Shown: positions 47,017-61,000 of the stretch, piece by piece
Position numbering within the stretch: position 1 is the stretch's first letter
Layout of the letters: each line of letters starts with the position of its first letter
Assembly: GCA_028564675.1 (NCBI GenBank)
Contig: JAOVVO010000353.1
Coordinates: 1-64,000, forward strand
Reading direction: 5' to 3'
DNA length: 64,000 bases
Source: Onchocerca lupi
Taxonomy: Eukaryota > Nematoda > Chromadorea > Rhabditida > Onchocercidae
The notes under the pieces: model-generated
What the model was told of the DNA's origin: nothing
Database searches by the model: none
What the model saw: only the letters and a program-made list of their open reading frames with translations
Position numbers and translations under genes: made by a program

Positions 47017-50000
47017 ATGTTAACCTCGTCCGTTCCTCAATGAACGTGTCGTGTCTCGCCTGTGTTAAACTTTATCAAATTGACAACCTCCTCTCCTCCT
47101 ACTATCATCCTCTCCTTCCTGGATCCTGTTTTAGTTTCTCCGACAAATCGTCTCCCCTCCTCCTTTGCTTTGTTCATTCTCATAAAACATGTACAGATAG
47201 ATATGTGAATGAAGGAATATACACACGAACTGCATTATTCAGTACATTTTCAAGGGACAGTTTTCGATTTTCGTCGTTAAATGCCAATTAATTCCAATAT
47301 ACAACACTTTTTATACACACATCAACTTTTTTTCAAGTTAAAAAATTAAAATAATTGAAATTTATGGAGTCATTTAGTACTTACTCTCTCCAACTCTTTT
47401 ATAGCTCAGATTTGAAAATCACCGATACTCTTCATTCAAGCAATAATGTCTTGTCCTTGGATATTCAATGAATGCAGTTGAAAATAAGGATAAAATAAAA
47501 TAAGTGGTGGGGACGAATAAAGGTTCGTAGTTTCTGGAACCAAAGATTGAAATTTCAGTAGTTTTCAGGATTAAAAGATAGAAAGGATCAATGTTTGGTA
47601 TTGAAAATGACGAGATTTGTCGTCGAGATTTGTGGTTCTGTGACAGTTCAAAATGAGCATTCTTCTCCCATTTTGAATAAACGATCTTTGACAAATGCAA
47701 ATGCGATGATCGGTCGTCGATGTCCTCCCAGCTGTCCATGTCCACGCCCCTTGGTCTCTTCATCTTTCTTCAGGCTTTCCTTATGCATATCCGAGATGAA
47801 TGGAGCGAACCTTTTAACAGCATAATTCTTCCCTCCACAGATAAACGCAATCCTTCCTCCACAAGTTTACCTAAAATTAATATCAGTTTAGTTGATCTGT
47901 TTACCTGTTTGTCTATTTAATAACTTGCACTGATACAGTTATAAAACTAAAATAAAATTTTCTAAAATAAGCACTCAAAACTATATGGTGCAATTTAAAT
48001 AGAACAAAATATGCAAATTATGGAAGCATATTGCACTCACATGGTAGAAAATTGAAAATGCATTAATACAGTCGGAAAGTATAATAATTCGTTAATAACT
48101 TCTCAGCTTGTAACTTCAAGCTATATTACTATTATGTTTTTTAAGGTACAGTTCAAAACTTGAAATTCCTTTCGTCGAAATTTTGCTCAAGTGCCACATA
48201 AGCCAATATGCAAGTACAAGATACCGGAAACTAACTGTCACTGGTCATTCAGACATTAGTTATTTGATCTATTGCATAGCTTTACCACCAATAAATTGAA
48301 AATATTTTATCTTGCGCTAGATAATGATGTTTTGAAAAAAGAAACAAGTTAGGTAGGAAAACTCAATCCATTTAACCCTTAACCCCAAACTCTTTTTTTC
48401 AATGCCACCCGATAGCAAATTGTGAAAAAAAAAAAAAAAAAAAAAATGAATACCAACATTTTGTGCTTATCTATTTTTCCTAACAAAATGATTAATGTCA
48501 CCTGAAATACGAACTTCTTTCTTCCATTCTTTTAATTTCCACTTGAAAATTCTTAAAATATACAACTTTCCTACGGCAGCCAATCACTTGCAGTCAAAAC
48601 ATAGCAATTAATTTAAACTTTCGACTTTTCATCATCCTTTTCCAAGAATGAAAGGAAAGAAAGAGTTATGAAAAACATATTCTAAGCAAATTTTCCCGAC
48701 AAATCCGTGCATTCTTATTTCAGGACCCAACCATTCTCTAAATTCACTTCACACAACATGATCTCAATAAAAAAGACTGGCAAATTATTTTTTCAAAATA
48801 AGCATAATATTATTCATATCTGCCTTGGTTTACCCAGATTTGCTGATAATCGTAAGGAATAAGACAATGGAAATCATTTCTATTTGGTTGACTTTGTTCG
48901 AACCTTCAATGCTTCTTTTTCTGGTTTTAGAACTATTAAAACAGTCTAAATTGTTGAAATTTTAAATTTGCTTCGTTGATTATTTTACCGCTAGCTCTTA
49001 TCGATTTAAGATGTTAATTTTTCTTTTTGTTGGTAAAAAAGATGAGACAGACTTTTCGTCTCATCATATTGAATATAAAAGGCTCATGCACGCCAATACT
49101 ATTAAAATTTATGTCGTTGTTCAAGACGTTAGTCATGGATGACTAATTTAGAGAATATTTGGATGGTAAAAATGAAGAAGCTATTATGCTCATTTTCGAA
49201 AATATATAATTTATTTATTTCATGAGAAATGTGACTTGAACATTTCATCGCAGTGGTGTAACAACTTCGAAAGATAGAAGAATAAATGGACCAGGAAAAC
49301 AACGCCATGTATTGGCTGAGTGATGCCAAATTGTACGAGCAGTTTCTGCAAACAAATTGCTTTGATTCTTCAAAGGCCTTGATATGATGACGTTCTATAT
49401 TTTTGCTGAAAATTATTTGTCAAGAATTATTTGCAATGCCAATAACGCAATTTTTTGATTTAGGATTAGCTATAACATAATACACCAACTACAACAATTT
49501 TGAAACTGTTTGTAATGATTGCTTTCCGTATTTAATTTCAACACAGATCATTGCATTTACACTTAAGCTAGAAAATATTTTTTTTGAAAAGAGCGAAGAA
49601 GTGAAACATTGTTCATTTGCTGGAACTACATTTCAAAAACACGGGACTATTCCGTTCATTTTTTCGGAACTGTTAATCAAAGGGTGAGTAATCACGGCAA
49701 AATCAACATGAGGTTCATGCCTGCTCCAATGATTGCTTCTTAAATGCTTTCAGTGCATCAAACTTATTCAAGACCATAATGAATTGTTAGTATTATTTTA
49801 ATCCATTTTATACTTTAAAAAAACCTCCACTAGATCTTCTCAGAAAATGTTGAGAGGAATATTCTGCAGACTTTTTCAATTGATAGGAAGTTTTGTTATT
49901 GTCATCAAATGACTGTCAAATGAAGTTATGGAATTGCAACTACAAATAACAGATCAGATAGAGAAGAAAGACTGCTATCATAAATCAATGAGTTTTCGAT

Positions 50001-53000
50001 TGACTGAATTGAAAGAAAATAAGTGCATTGTTGATGCCAAAAATTCAAAAATTATTCCAACCAGTAAAATGAAAATGATTTTTGCTTCCTTCCCCCATAA
50101 ATAGAAATGGATCTTGCAGTATCGATTTAGTCGTCTAATTGTCATAAATTATGAGAAGTTGACGGATGCAATGACATTTATCATATAATAATACTGAGAA
50201 AGTGGTTATTCATACTGTTATTGTTGTTTCATAATCTCTATGCAAGTGTTGCAGTAATTCTATTTCTGCTTGTCATCAATACCATCCCAAAATAATTCAT
50301 TAATTTGGTGCTGACCAAAAATTAATTCAAATACCAATATCACCTGCAAAATACAAAATGGATGAATTTGATAAAGCTATCGATAACACCAAATTTATTG
50401 AACAAAATGTTCTGATAATTAATATCAGGAGCCTTTTCAAAAGTTGGTATAGTTAGAAATTCTATTTGACCATTTCACTAAACTATTTGATGTATCACCA
50501 TTAACATGTTCCGTGATTATATAGTTTCCAAAATACTGATGGTGATAAAGCGGTAAATGTTTTGGAAAGAGTCAGTAATGTTTTAAAAAATTAATAGTAC
50601 TGACTAGAAATCTTTAAACCTGACCAATTCTTTCTTCTTTTTTTTTGCAGAAAGTTCTTATAAGATGCTGTAACAATTTATTTTCAATCATTATACTGTC
50701 TAGTAGTGTTTTTGATCCTCAAGATTTTGAGCATAAATTCAACAATTTTTCAAATCGATTCTCAAATCTTCCGGTTCACTTATTTCTCATACGATGAATT
50801 TGATCAGTGATGGTACTATAAAAGTTTAGTTGAAGATATAATAGAGAAGCTTTATACTGCCATATCATGAGAAATTTAAAGTCACCACTAAATTAGTACA
50901 TTATTAAATTAGAAGACGCTCCAGTTTCATTAAAATTTGCTTATTTATCATTTTGGCTGACATAATTATGCAATACTGTAGTAGTTGGGAAATTTCTAAA
51001 ACTAGTTTTAAATGATGATATATCTGGAAATGGAAAAAATTTTTAATTAGAAAAATTAAACCTTATTAGCCTATAGATTCCAAATCACACCAATTCACCT
51101 AAATGCTCTGCTTTTCAGAAATTTATGGCACAATAATAGATGGGAACAGATTTTCTGCATTAGGCACGTGAATATGTGTTGCACCCCCTGCCAGGTCAGC
51201 AATTCAAAATGAACTTGAAATTGGACAAAACACAGCCAGTGACCACAACGTGATAAAAGCGAAAGAGCGGAATGATACTTTTATGTAGACAAATGATGCT
51301 GAAAGAAGAAAACAATATGGGATACGGATCATAGAGATATTTGGCATCCCTTTAATTAGACCTCAAACGCATAAAACTTATTTCTCCGGTGCAAGAAATA
51401 ACTGACCCGAAATTGAGGGAAGAGTTGAAGACGGGAGAAGAAGGAAACAGTAGCGAGGTCAGGGTTGGAGAGCTAGAATGCTTCACATGAACGATTCACC
51501 GATTTCTGTTGTCGATGGTCAATTACTATTTCACTTGACACTTCAAAGCCTTGGAACCGTCTTTCAATTGATGTTATCAGCAACAACTTTCCTAGACTCT
51601 CTACGCAATATACTTTCATGTCCTTTACCGAAATGAAGCTTTTCTTCCATGACAATCCCGAAATTATGCAAAAATAAATCATTCGGCAAGTTTACAAGTT
51701 CTTTTTTATCTCTTCTCAGTCTAAATTTTAAAGATTGGGCAAAGGATACAAATAAATGTACTATTATAGTTTAAATGCACATTCAGAGAAAAGAATCGAT
51801 CAGAATATGTTTTCAATTGTATATTTTAAATTTACGAATTTTTCAAGCAAAATTTTTCTTGTTTCTCAATGTAAATATCATACGATTACTTTGAAAAATA
51901 CATAGACACCACGGAATAAATTATATGTTATTAACAATCCTTCTGTCAAACAGCCATCCAAATAAGATGTGATGTCAGGTGAAATTTTTTGTTAGATTCA
52001 CCAGATACGAAATGAATAATTTGTTATTTGAAAATAGATTTTCTTGATATTTCTTGATACCTCCCTACTTCATTATCCTGCAAATTAAAGCATTCCCTTT
52101 TATCTTTTCACAAATAAGACAAAGAAAAAAAATTATTTTAGCTGTCAAGAGGAATGAATTGTAAACCGCACTTGTAGTGAAATTGACAACGTCGATAACA
52201 GCCTGCATAGGAAAGATTTCGATACTAATCAGCGCTATAATAACAAAATTGAAAAAAAAAAAAAAACTACTCGCAATCAATAGATGCTTCTACTTTAATC
52301 AAATCTAATCTCAAAAAAAAAAAAAAAAAAAAAAAAACCTGTGCGATCATAAACATGAATGAAAAAGCAGAATTAAAAAAAATTCTGTCCCCTAAAATGG
52401 TTTTTAACCGATGAAATTTCTCACATAAAGTTCCAAAGATGCTAAAAATACCAGGAAACATTTCGAAATCAACAATTTTTTTGAGAGCTTAAAGGATGCA
52501 CATTTGTGATCAATTAATGCTCAACTAATTCTGCTATTAATGAAGAGTAAAATTTCGATCAACCGAACAAAACAGATTATTGTCCTGAATATCTGAACCA
52601 AAAATTTTTTCCCTACAACGAAAGTCCTGGATTTTTATAAGGATTGGTTTTCAAAATTTCATTCTTGTGGAAAGCTAAAATGGTATATAACAGATCAATA
52701 TCACTAAGGAATAATTTCTTCAACTTATTTATTTCGGGAATAATTTCTTCCTTCACAATTCGCAGCGGCAATCTTTAATGGTGTTTGCTCAGTCTCTCTT
52801 GCCATCCCGCTAAATGCACGATGATTCGAATTCCATGGTTCTCCAATGCCTTGCAAATATTTAGAATCAGATATGTCCAGTAGTCCTTTCCATAAATTAC
52901 AATTTACAATTCGAATGTAAACTTCATGGCACTTTAACATAATTAGAAATTTGGGAATATATTTTATATGGTTTCTGAGTACCAACAGTCAGTCTAATCA

Positions 53001-55003
53001 CTTCGGTGGTAGAGATAAATCATTCTTCACCTACCTTTTGGTTTGGGTAATTTCTTTACCTGGCTTTTTCAACATTTACCAGAACCCCGATCATTCCCAT
53101 AACAAGCGAAGAATCCTTCTGCCGCTTTCAGGTATTCAGATTGCACTGAAACCGTGCCTTCCCTATTATGATCATTGTACTTCATCATAACTAAGCGCAG
53201 TTTAAATGTCAAGTTATGGCCATGTAAATAAATAAAGCGCAGTTTGATTTTCAAGTATGCTCGTTCTAACAGGACCAGAAAAAGCTCAGATAACCTGTTA
53301 AGAGCTGAGTCTGTATCGAGAATTCTGCATATTTTCAAGATTCTAGCAGACAAAACCAGTATCTTGAACTAAATAATTGCCAATCTCTATACCTTAATAT
53401 ACATTGATATTAAATCATCTGGAAAGAGAAAGTTGCACTGCAATGGTTCATAACTTTAGCAAAGCATAAGCCAGCGTTCGTTAATTCAGACTTATTAATA
53501 ACTTTATAAAATGTTACATGGATATACCTAGGACAACAACATGAAGCTTTTTCTGAAATTAAACATCAATAAAAATTCAATGATGCATCTGATAAACAGA
53601 AGATATGAATAACTGCTGTGAAATCCATACTAAATATTACATCTTGAGATTTGAAACTGCTCAAAATAAAACAGTGGTTCATTTGCGAAACGAAAATAGT
53701 GAACTCAAATTACTGGAAATAGATGATATCATTCAAAGATGTTAAATATAAAATATACACGCTACAACGAACAATAAAGCACATAAGTCTTAAGTGAACT
53801 GAATGAGTGAGGATGCAACTCAAGCAATATTTCGAGAACTGAAGGGCTCGAATTCAGAAAAAAATAAAGAAACAAACAATAACTTATAATAAATTCCATG
53901 TATATTTTCGTCATCTTCTAAAATTTGCGTTAATTTATGACCTCGGAGAAAAAATAATCGAAAATGAACTAAAATGCGACAAAACATACCTGCACTAAAA
54001 AAATCTCGAAACGACTGTTCTGGAATTCCAGTTTCAACTTCGAGATCATTAAAATTTTTTTTCAGGCTTATTCATTTGCAAAGTTTTACGACTGGTTGAA
54101 CGCTAAGATCGTAAAATTATCATATTAGTTAAACAAAATCAATTCGAGATAACGACTAATAATAACCAAATTATGAAAATTGCCAACAAGAAATGCCATA
54201 ATAAAAAATAACCACAACCTTATGAGCAGCGAAAAATATCACACCCCACGATAACATAATGGAAATTGAGGCGAGATAAAATATAAAGTTTTGACTATGC
54301 TAGAAAGTAAATATACGTATTATCAAATTATTAAAACTGCAGCTAATACCGTATTTTATTCGAAGGAAAAACGTGTCGCATTATAAAACTAAAAGAAATA
54401 AACAATCTACCTCCATCTATTGAAGAAAAGACTCAAAGCATCCAAAAGTCACTTTTAATTACAATTACCTAAGCAAAATCTGGTACCAATAAGCATTCAT
54501 ATTTCACCATTTCCGATTCAACACAATACGTGACTGGAAGAGTACAGAAGAAAGAAATGATAAACTGGAATAAGTGAGGCTTTCGAAAGCCGATGATTCC
54601 AAAAGTCTTCAACAACATCAACTGCATCATCCCATTTCATTGAGCCAGAGAGTACAATAGAGATCCTGGCTTGAAAAACTTTAACTTTTTCAGAGGTGTT
54701 AAATGCTCCAATTTGGCAGATAAAAACTTTCCAGCGTTGCGAAAAAAATGAAATGAGACTTCGCATCTTAGATTAATCCTTTATGAAATCAAATAACATT
54801 TTATTAAAGAAAGAAACGAAATAAAAAAACAAAACGGTTAGTGAGTTAAAAGTATTCACTGGACAATATTTGATAAAATAAAAAATGGTCACCAATAATA
54901 GCATGCACTGTGTGAGATGTGTCGTCATTTGAGTATCATTATAACAGAATTAGTTCCCAGCTTTATGCAAGTTTATTCTTTTCAGCTGCTGCACATCTGT
55001 AAT

Positions 55004-58000
55004 TCACACCCAGCTGTCGCCACCCGTCGGACCACAATGTTCACTGCGCTTATGTACCGAAGCATACAGTGGCTCGCCAGCCTTAAAATTCTTATTTATT
55101 TAAGCATACTTTTATTCACACGGTAAAGATGACGGAAGTAATAATTAAAAAGGATAGTAAGGAAGTAAGATGTATTTAAGTAAATAAATAAATAGATAAA
55201 TAAAAGGAATATATTCCAGAAAAAGATCAAAATTTCATCAATTTTAATTCAAATTAGTTATTTAATGATGCAGTTGACAATAAGAAATTTGCCAGCGTTT
55301 TGTCTTATCATCAAATTTAATGTCCAGGTATTATCGCAATAGCAATAGTTGAATAATTTTCAGATAATATTATTTCCTTGAAGAATAAACCTGGTGATGA
55401 GATCCAAATGAATCCATCCTGCTACTGCGACTTTGTAGAGAAAGATTTTGTGGATTTCTCTCAGGAGAAGTTTTGCCATATGCAGAGCCTTCTGGTGCAC
55501 TGGTCTGCAAAGAAGAAATCTTTATCAAATCGATATTAAAATAAGCCTGAATTATGTTTTAGTTTTCGGATTTCTTTCTTTTCTTTTTGTTAAGTTCACC
55601 AAAATAACAGAAATTGGTTCACAATATTCCAAGTATTCAAGAGAAGTTATGACCTCAGGAAATTATAAAGTTCCATATCCTGGAAAAAATCGTGTGAATC
55701 GTTAAATTAACATACCCTACTATCCAATGTATTATATCGTCCAGTACCATATGTACTTGCATTGTCATCAAAATTTTCACTTTTTAAATGTGTTGGCCGC
55801 TCAGTGCCTTGTGATGATATTGGTCGAGAAAGTGTTGTTGCATCACGGGCACGAATTGTTGTTCCTGAATAGAAGTCTGATTCTTTCAAACCGTTCCGTT
55901 TAAAGCCATCATGAAGTTCCTTGTGTTGCCACATCAGATAAAGAACCTGTAAGACATCAGCAACCATTTCAGCTATTTCCAATGCACCCAGTTAGTTGCA
56001 GTCTCCTCAACGTCTACTGTTTTACTCATTTGTTGGATGTCGATTCAAAAGTCTATTCAGTTCAAGCTAGACATCCATAAAAAAAGTGCGAGGAAGAGTT
56101 GACCAGCCGCATCTTGTAATGAATAGAAAAAAGCCAAAAATGATAAAATTAGGCAACCTGTGACGCATATTTGCAAATACGGGTACTGTATATAGGATAT
56201 GAACTGGCTAAATTTCGTAGTCGTTCAGTTCCTCCACATTCATGAATATTCCTGAAAAAACAATGCATGGATGTAATACTAAAAAATCACGCTTACTTCG
56301 TCAAGTGAAAATTATACTTGAAATAAACTTCCTCAATACTTCAAAAATCTGACTGCGGGAGTCCAGAGAGATCAGGAACCTTGTAAAGTCTGCAGAATGC
56401 TTGACAGTTTCAAATAATATGCCCAAAATTGCTCCAATTGTTGCATCGCTCACATTTGGATCTCGAAATCGTTGATCAGCCAGAGGTAACTTTGCCACTA
56501 GATCTTTCATTGCATATTTGCCAATCAGTTCGCGATTTCGCTGCAACAGATGTATTTTCGCATTTGCAGTATATGAGTAAAAATTTTCATATAGGGCTTA
56601 GCTGGAAATATTGATTAACGGCCTAGCAACAACAAATATTCTCAACCTTTGTAACAAAAATTTTTTGAAATTAGATGGATTTTAAAAACGCGCAAATAGT
56701 GACCTGATCAAGCGAAAGGTTTCGTAGTGCTGTTGTTACAGCGCGAACAACTTTATCGTCATTTAATCGCAATAGTTCCACAAGCACAGGCAAACCTTTT
56801 TCCGTACGTATACAGGCTCTGACATTAACCGATGGTTCAAAGTGACATGCAGCAAGGTTCTGTATTGCACCAGCAGATGCCTGAGAAAATCATATTTACT
56901 AAGAGTCCTCAATGAATATGAAATTTTTAAGATTTAATTGTAATCAAGTTCACAAAGTTCAAATAAATATAAACAAGTACTGGGTAGAGAAGAGGTATAA
57001 AAATGATCTTTAAATTTGTGCTTATGAACATACTTCCAGAATTTCAGGGTTTGACGCTTCCTGTAACAACTTCAAATATAGTTTCACTAGTTGCGACTGC
57101 CACAACAATTCCGCTCCCTGCAAAACTTTTTATTAGAATTTTATTCATTTAAAGACGACAAATGATAAATACAGATAAAATTCAAGAGGAAAGAAACATA
57201 ACGCTGATAGGTTCTTTGTGTCACAAGGTACTTTTCTATAAGATATCTGTCCCATAAGTAACATAAAGTATCGTTCCATAACTAGGAAATGATGCAAATT
57301 ATCAAAGACATTGAAATAAAATACAGAAAAAGCACCATCACACTTCTTGATCCATTCACTACAGTACTTTGTGCGATTCTCTTCTTTTTATTAGATTCTT
57401 TCTTCTTGATTTTGGGACTTTCTGAAGGAGCCGATTTACTGCGTTCCCGTTGTGTAGTTTCAAAAACAGCTTTAGGATTGTAATTTTCATCCTTCACTTC
57501 TTGAATTCTGCAGAAATGCAAACTGTCATTGTAATTTCCTTATGTGATAATGATAATTCAAGGTTTTACAGTAAAGTAAAACATACCGGTAACTCAGATT
57601 ACGTAAAGTGCAAACAACATTTTCGACAGAACGGGTATCAATCTGGTTCCTCAAAATTGCATAATGCAAATAGTGTATGAGACTTTCGATTAAACCAGGA
57701 CATCCACGAAGCATTTTTCGAGCATTAGAAGAAGCGGCCGAAACATTCCTGAAAATCCTGTTTTCTAATTTCAAATAATTATTGAAAATAACTATTTCAT
57801 TATGAAAACGAGTGGAATCGTTAAAAAATCTTAACAAAGTGATGCTGAGAAGGACCCTTAAAATACTGGAAATTTGCCTTAAAACACCAGTTCCGTTTTT
57901 GAACATAATGATGCTATGTGACATATTGAGTCCACTTTCCGCATTGTTTCTAATCGATCCAGAACCAGGTACAACAATGCGTTGAGCTATTGATTCCGAA

Positions 58001-61000
58001 ACTTGACTAAGTATTGTTGGTTTTAAGTCCTGCAAATCCATCATTCTCTTTACTTTCAGAAACTTTATATAAAATATACAGCATAAATCTTTCTAAAAAT
58101 CATAGTCAATCAACACTTACATCACAGCTCGAGAGATTCCACAGGGTAGCAGTGACTTCTTCCATCACTTGAGCATCGTGAGTCTGCCTTAACAGAGCCG
58201 CTAGAGCAACGATTCCACCTGCGCCATTAATAGCACGCTAATAAAGAAAATTTTCAACAAATTTGCAGGACTAGTGTCATGCTCATATTATTTAAACACT
58301 TCCGGAAACTCTGGTTCGTTCGTTGTAAATATCACTTTCCAGAAAACAGACTTACCTTATTTTCATCATTTTCCTTCCCGAACGACAGATTCTTCAAACA
58401 ACCGCAAACATTTTTTTGTATATCGGGTACATCGCTACTAAGTAAACGAATAAGTTTCGGAATTCCACCGAGTTCTCTGTAAATCAAACTAATATTTCTA
58501 CTCAATACAAAACTGTTGATAATTTTCTTTAAAGAATGAAGCAATTTCATGTAGAACTAGCAACAGTCATTCTAGAGAATGTAATACCTCGTTTCCTCTT
58601 TGATAGCATTATCATTAAAGGTCAAATGCTGCAAGTAGCCTGAAGCATTGAGTTGTTCAACCTTATTTGCACTGTCTAAATATTCAATCACCTCTCTCAA
58701 TGTTGGATCTCTCCAGTGCACTGAAAGTTTCATAACTACTATCATTTAGAAAGTATATTACAGTATTCCAACCAAATATCTGTATTACGTATTGAAAAGC
58801 TAACAACCGTCTCTTTCACGAAGAAATTTCTTATGTATTGGTGGTGGAGAATCATCACGATCAGGCAGAGGTGGCGATTCGCGTACAATTTCATCCTGAA
58901 GCAATGGAACGGCTCCATAAGTTTCTACGTAATTATCGTTTCCATCTAAAAACAAAATTGACTGAAAAAATCATAAAGTCGACTGGACATTTTATTAAGA
59001 TAACAATCCAATCTTCATTTCCAGAGAAAAACTGCCAATAAAACAATTACTGTAAGATATTCCTATGTGTACTCCTGGGGAAGGATCCGAAGGAACTGAG
59101 TAGCCAACAGAATTGCATGCTATAACACGAAACTGGTACTCATGACCAGGTATAAGATCACCAACTGCAAAAATTACTATAATACACAATTTTTTAAACG
59201 CGCGGCAATGGATCTCAAATTATAAAACAATAAACATTTCGAGATTTTAAATAACTATGTATGACCAACTAATGAAATGCTGATTTGCAAACAGCTATTT
59301 GAATAATACTCATCAATAGATTCGAATCGCATGTCAGCGTTCAGTAAAAATGAAAAGAAGTGAGAAGATAAAATCCTTGATTTGCATTCTTATTGCGTTA
59401 CGACATACATTTCCAAGCAGGAAGTTTTTTTTTTTTTTTTTTTTTTCTTTGTATCTCAAGAAGTCAATAAGACGGACAAATCGTTAATAAAATAAGAAAT
59501 CCCCAGAAATAAAATATTTACGTTCCAAAATACCTGTCATTTTGCATGAGCGAATAAGTGTTTCATTAACCTTGTACCACGCAGCATCTTGTTGATGGTC
59601 TCGGAATTCAACATCATAACCCTGTAAGGCTCAAGAATCAAAAACTATTCCTGAAGTTTGCCAAAAATGGAGAAAACGAAATCTTTCTTTTTCCTCTTGG
59701 TAATTGCTACTGCTGATGGCTTTACCTGTATCGGTAAAGAACTCGCAGCTGGAAACCAGCAGAGTGTTACACGATCGCCGCTGCCGAAGTCTACATATTC
59801 CGGTGGTTGTGGTTTTGCCGGAACTCCATGCAAGACTCCAGACTTGATGGATGGTCGCAGTTGAACAATATCAGAAACTGCTGAAGGTGTTGATATACTA
59901 CCGTCACGAGCACGTGCGATTACGCGAAATTCGTAAGTAGAATTTGGACGAAGACATTCCACTGAAATCAATAGTGAAATATCTTATCTTGAGTTTTTTT
60001 TATAAAAATCATTTCAGACTATCAACACAAAACCACAAATAAAGTTTTTAAAATTACCAGTATAGGATGTGATGCAGACAGAGGTTGTCGCGGTATACCA
60101 TAATGGATCACCAAGTTCTCGATATTCAACAATATACGAAGCTGGAGGTTCATCTGGTGACCCACCTTCTGCCCAACGTAGGCGTACCCAATCCAATTCA
60201 ACCTCCTCTATCTATAAGAATACAATCAAAAACAGTTCATTGTTTTTCCGTAATCTAGCCGAAGTTTTCATGAACCTGTGGTTGTCCTGGAGGAGAAAAA
60301 CTTTCTGCCTTCATCAAAGGTGGAACGCGAGACGGAACAGATGGTTTCAGTCGAATGAAACCGGACGATAGACTTGGTTCAGAGAGACCATCTGCAGTTT
60401 TCGCTCTTACTCGAAATTCGTATTCTCCATTCGGCTTCAAGTTCGATACTGGAAAGCCAAAGGATAGTTAAGTAACCAAAATATTAAATAAGTTAATTAC
60501 CGAACTAGATACTGGTGAACAGAAAATTGAATATCGAGATATGAAATTGGTAATGAATAAAATACTCGTTTATCAAATCTTTTATAAACTTTTGTTCTGA
60601 TGGAATATTAATGGCAGGATATCAAGAAAACTAGCATCATATTTAATCCACTAGAACACTATTTCAAATAAAATTGGAAAGAGAAGAATCAAATACAGAT
60701 ATATTAAATAAAGTTCGAACTTTCAGTTCTGCATGTTGTTATTGGATAATCATTTGACTGTATCCAATCACTGCCACTTGCACGGTAACTGACCTGCAAA
60801 CTCAAAAATGAACAGAAAGAAAATCAGCAATATAAAAAAATTGATAATATTACTGAAATAAGCTTTCTTTCATAATGCAAACAGATATCACTTACTTCAG
60901 TAGTTTTTATCAATAACACAGTAATTGTAAATTAAATTCAGAACTTACCTCATATCCGGCCACAGGCGCAGAGTCAGAATTCGCGATTGCTGGCGCCCAT

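Larger units (their letters stand above)
39270..55003. other. 15.7 kb gap upstream of elt-1 and downstream of jac-1
   Basis: No supported multi-exon gene. Contents by position: GACA-type repeat 40061-40102; nine WGATAR sites 40614-40915; GC-rich island about 40860-41230; poly-A run 42480-42508; ATC-type triplets 42803-42870; GCA/ATC triplets with a short acidic open frame 44716-44895; tandem repeat 45083-45200; GCATGC-rich tracts 46797-47016; A-runs at 48425-48446 and 52313-52337; coding-like minus-strand frames scattered between 51473 and 54766. Its size fits a regulatory domain of a developmental transcription factor. Confidence 0.55.

Noticed and set aside
48890..48910. GGTTCGAAC on the minus strand as a tRNA T-loop
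   Set aside because: No acceptor, D-arm or anticodon stems can be formed around it.
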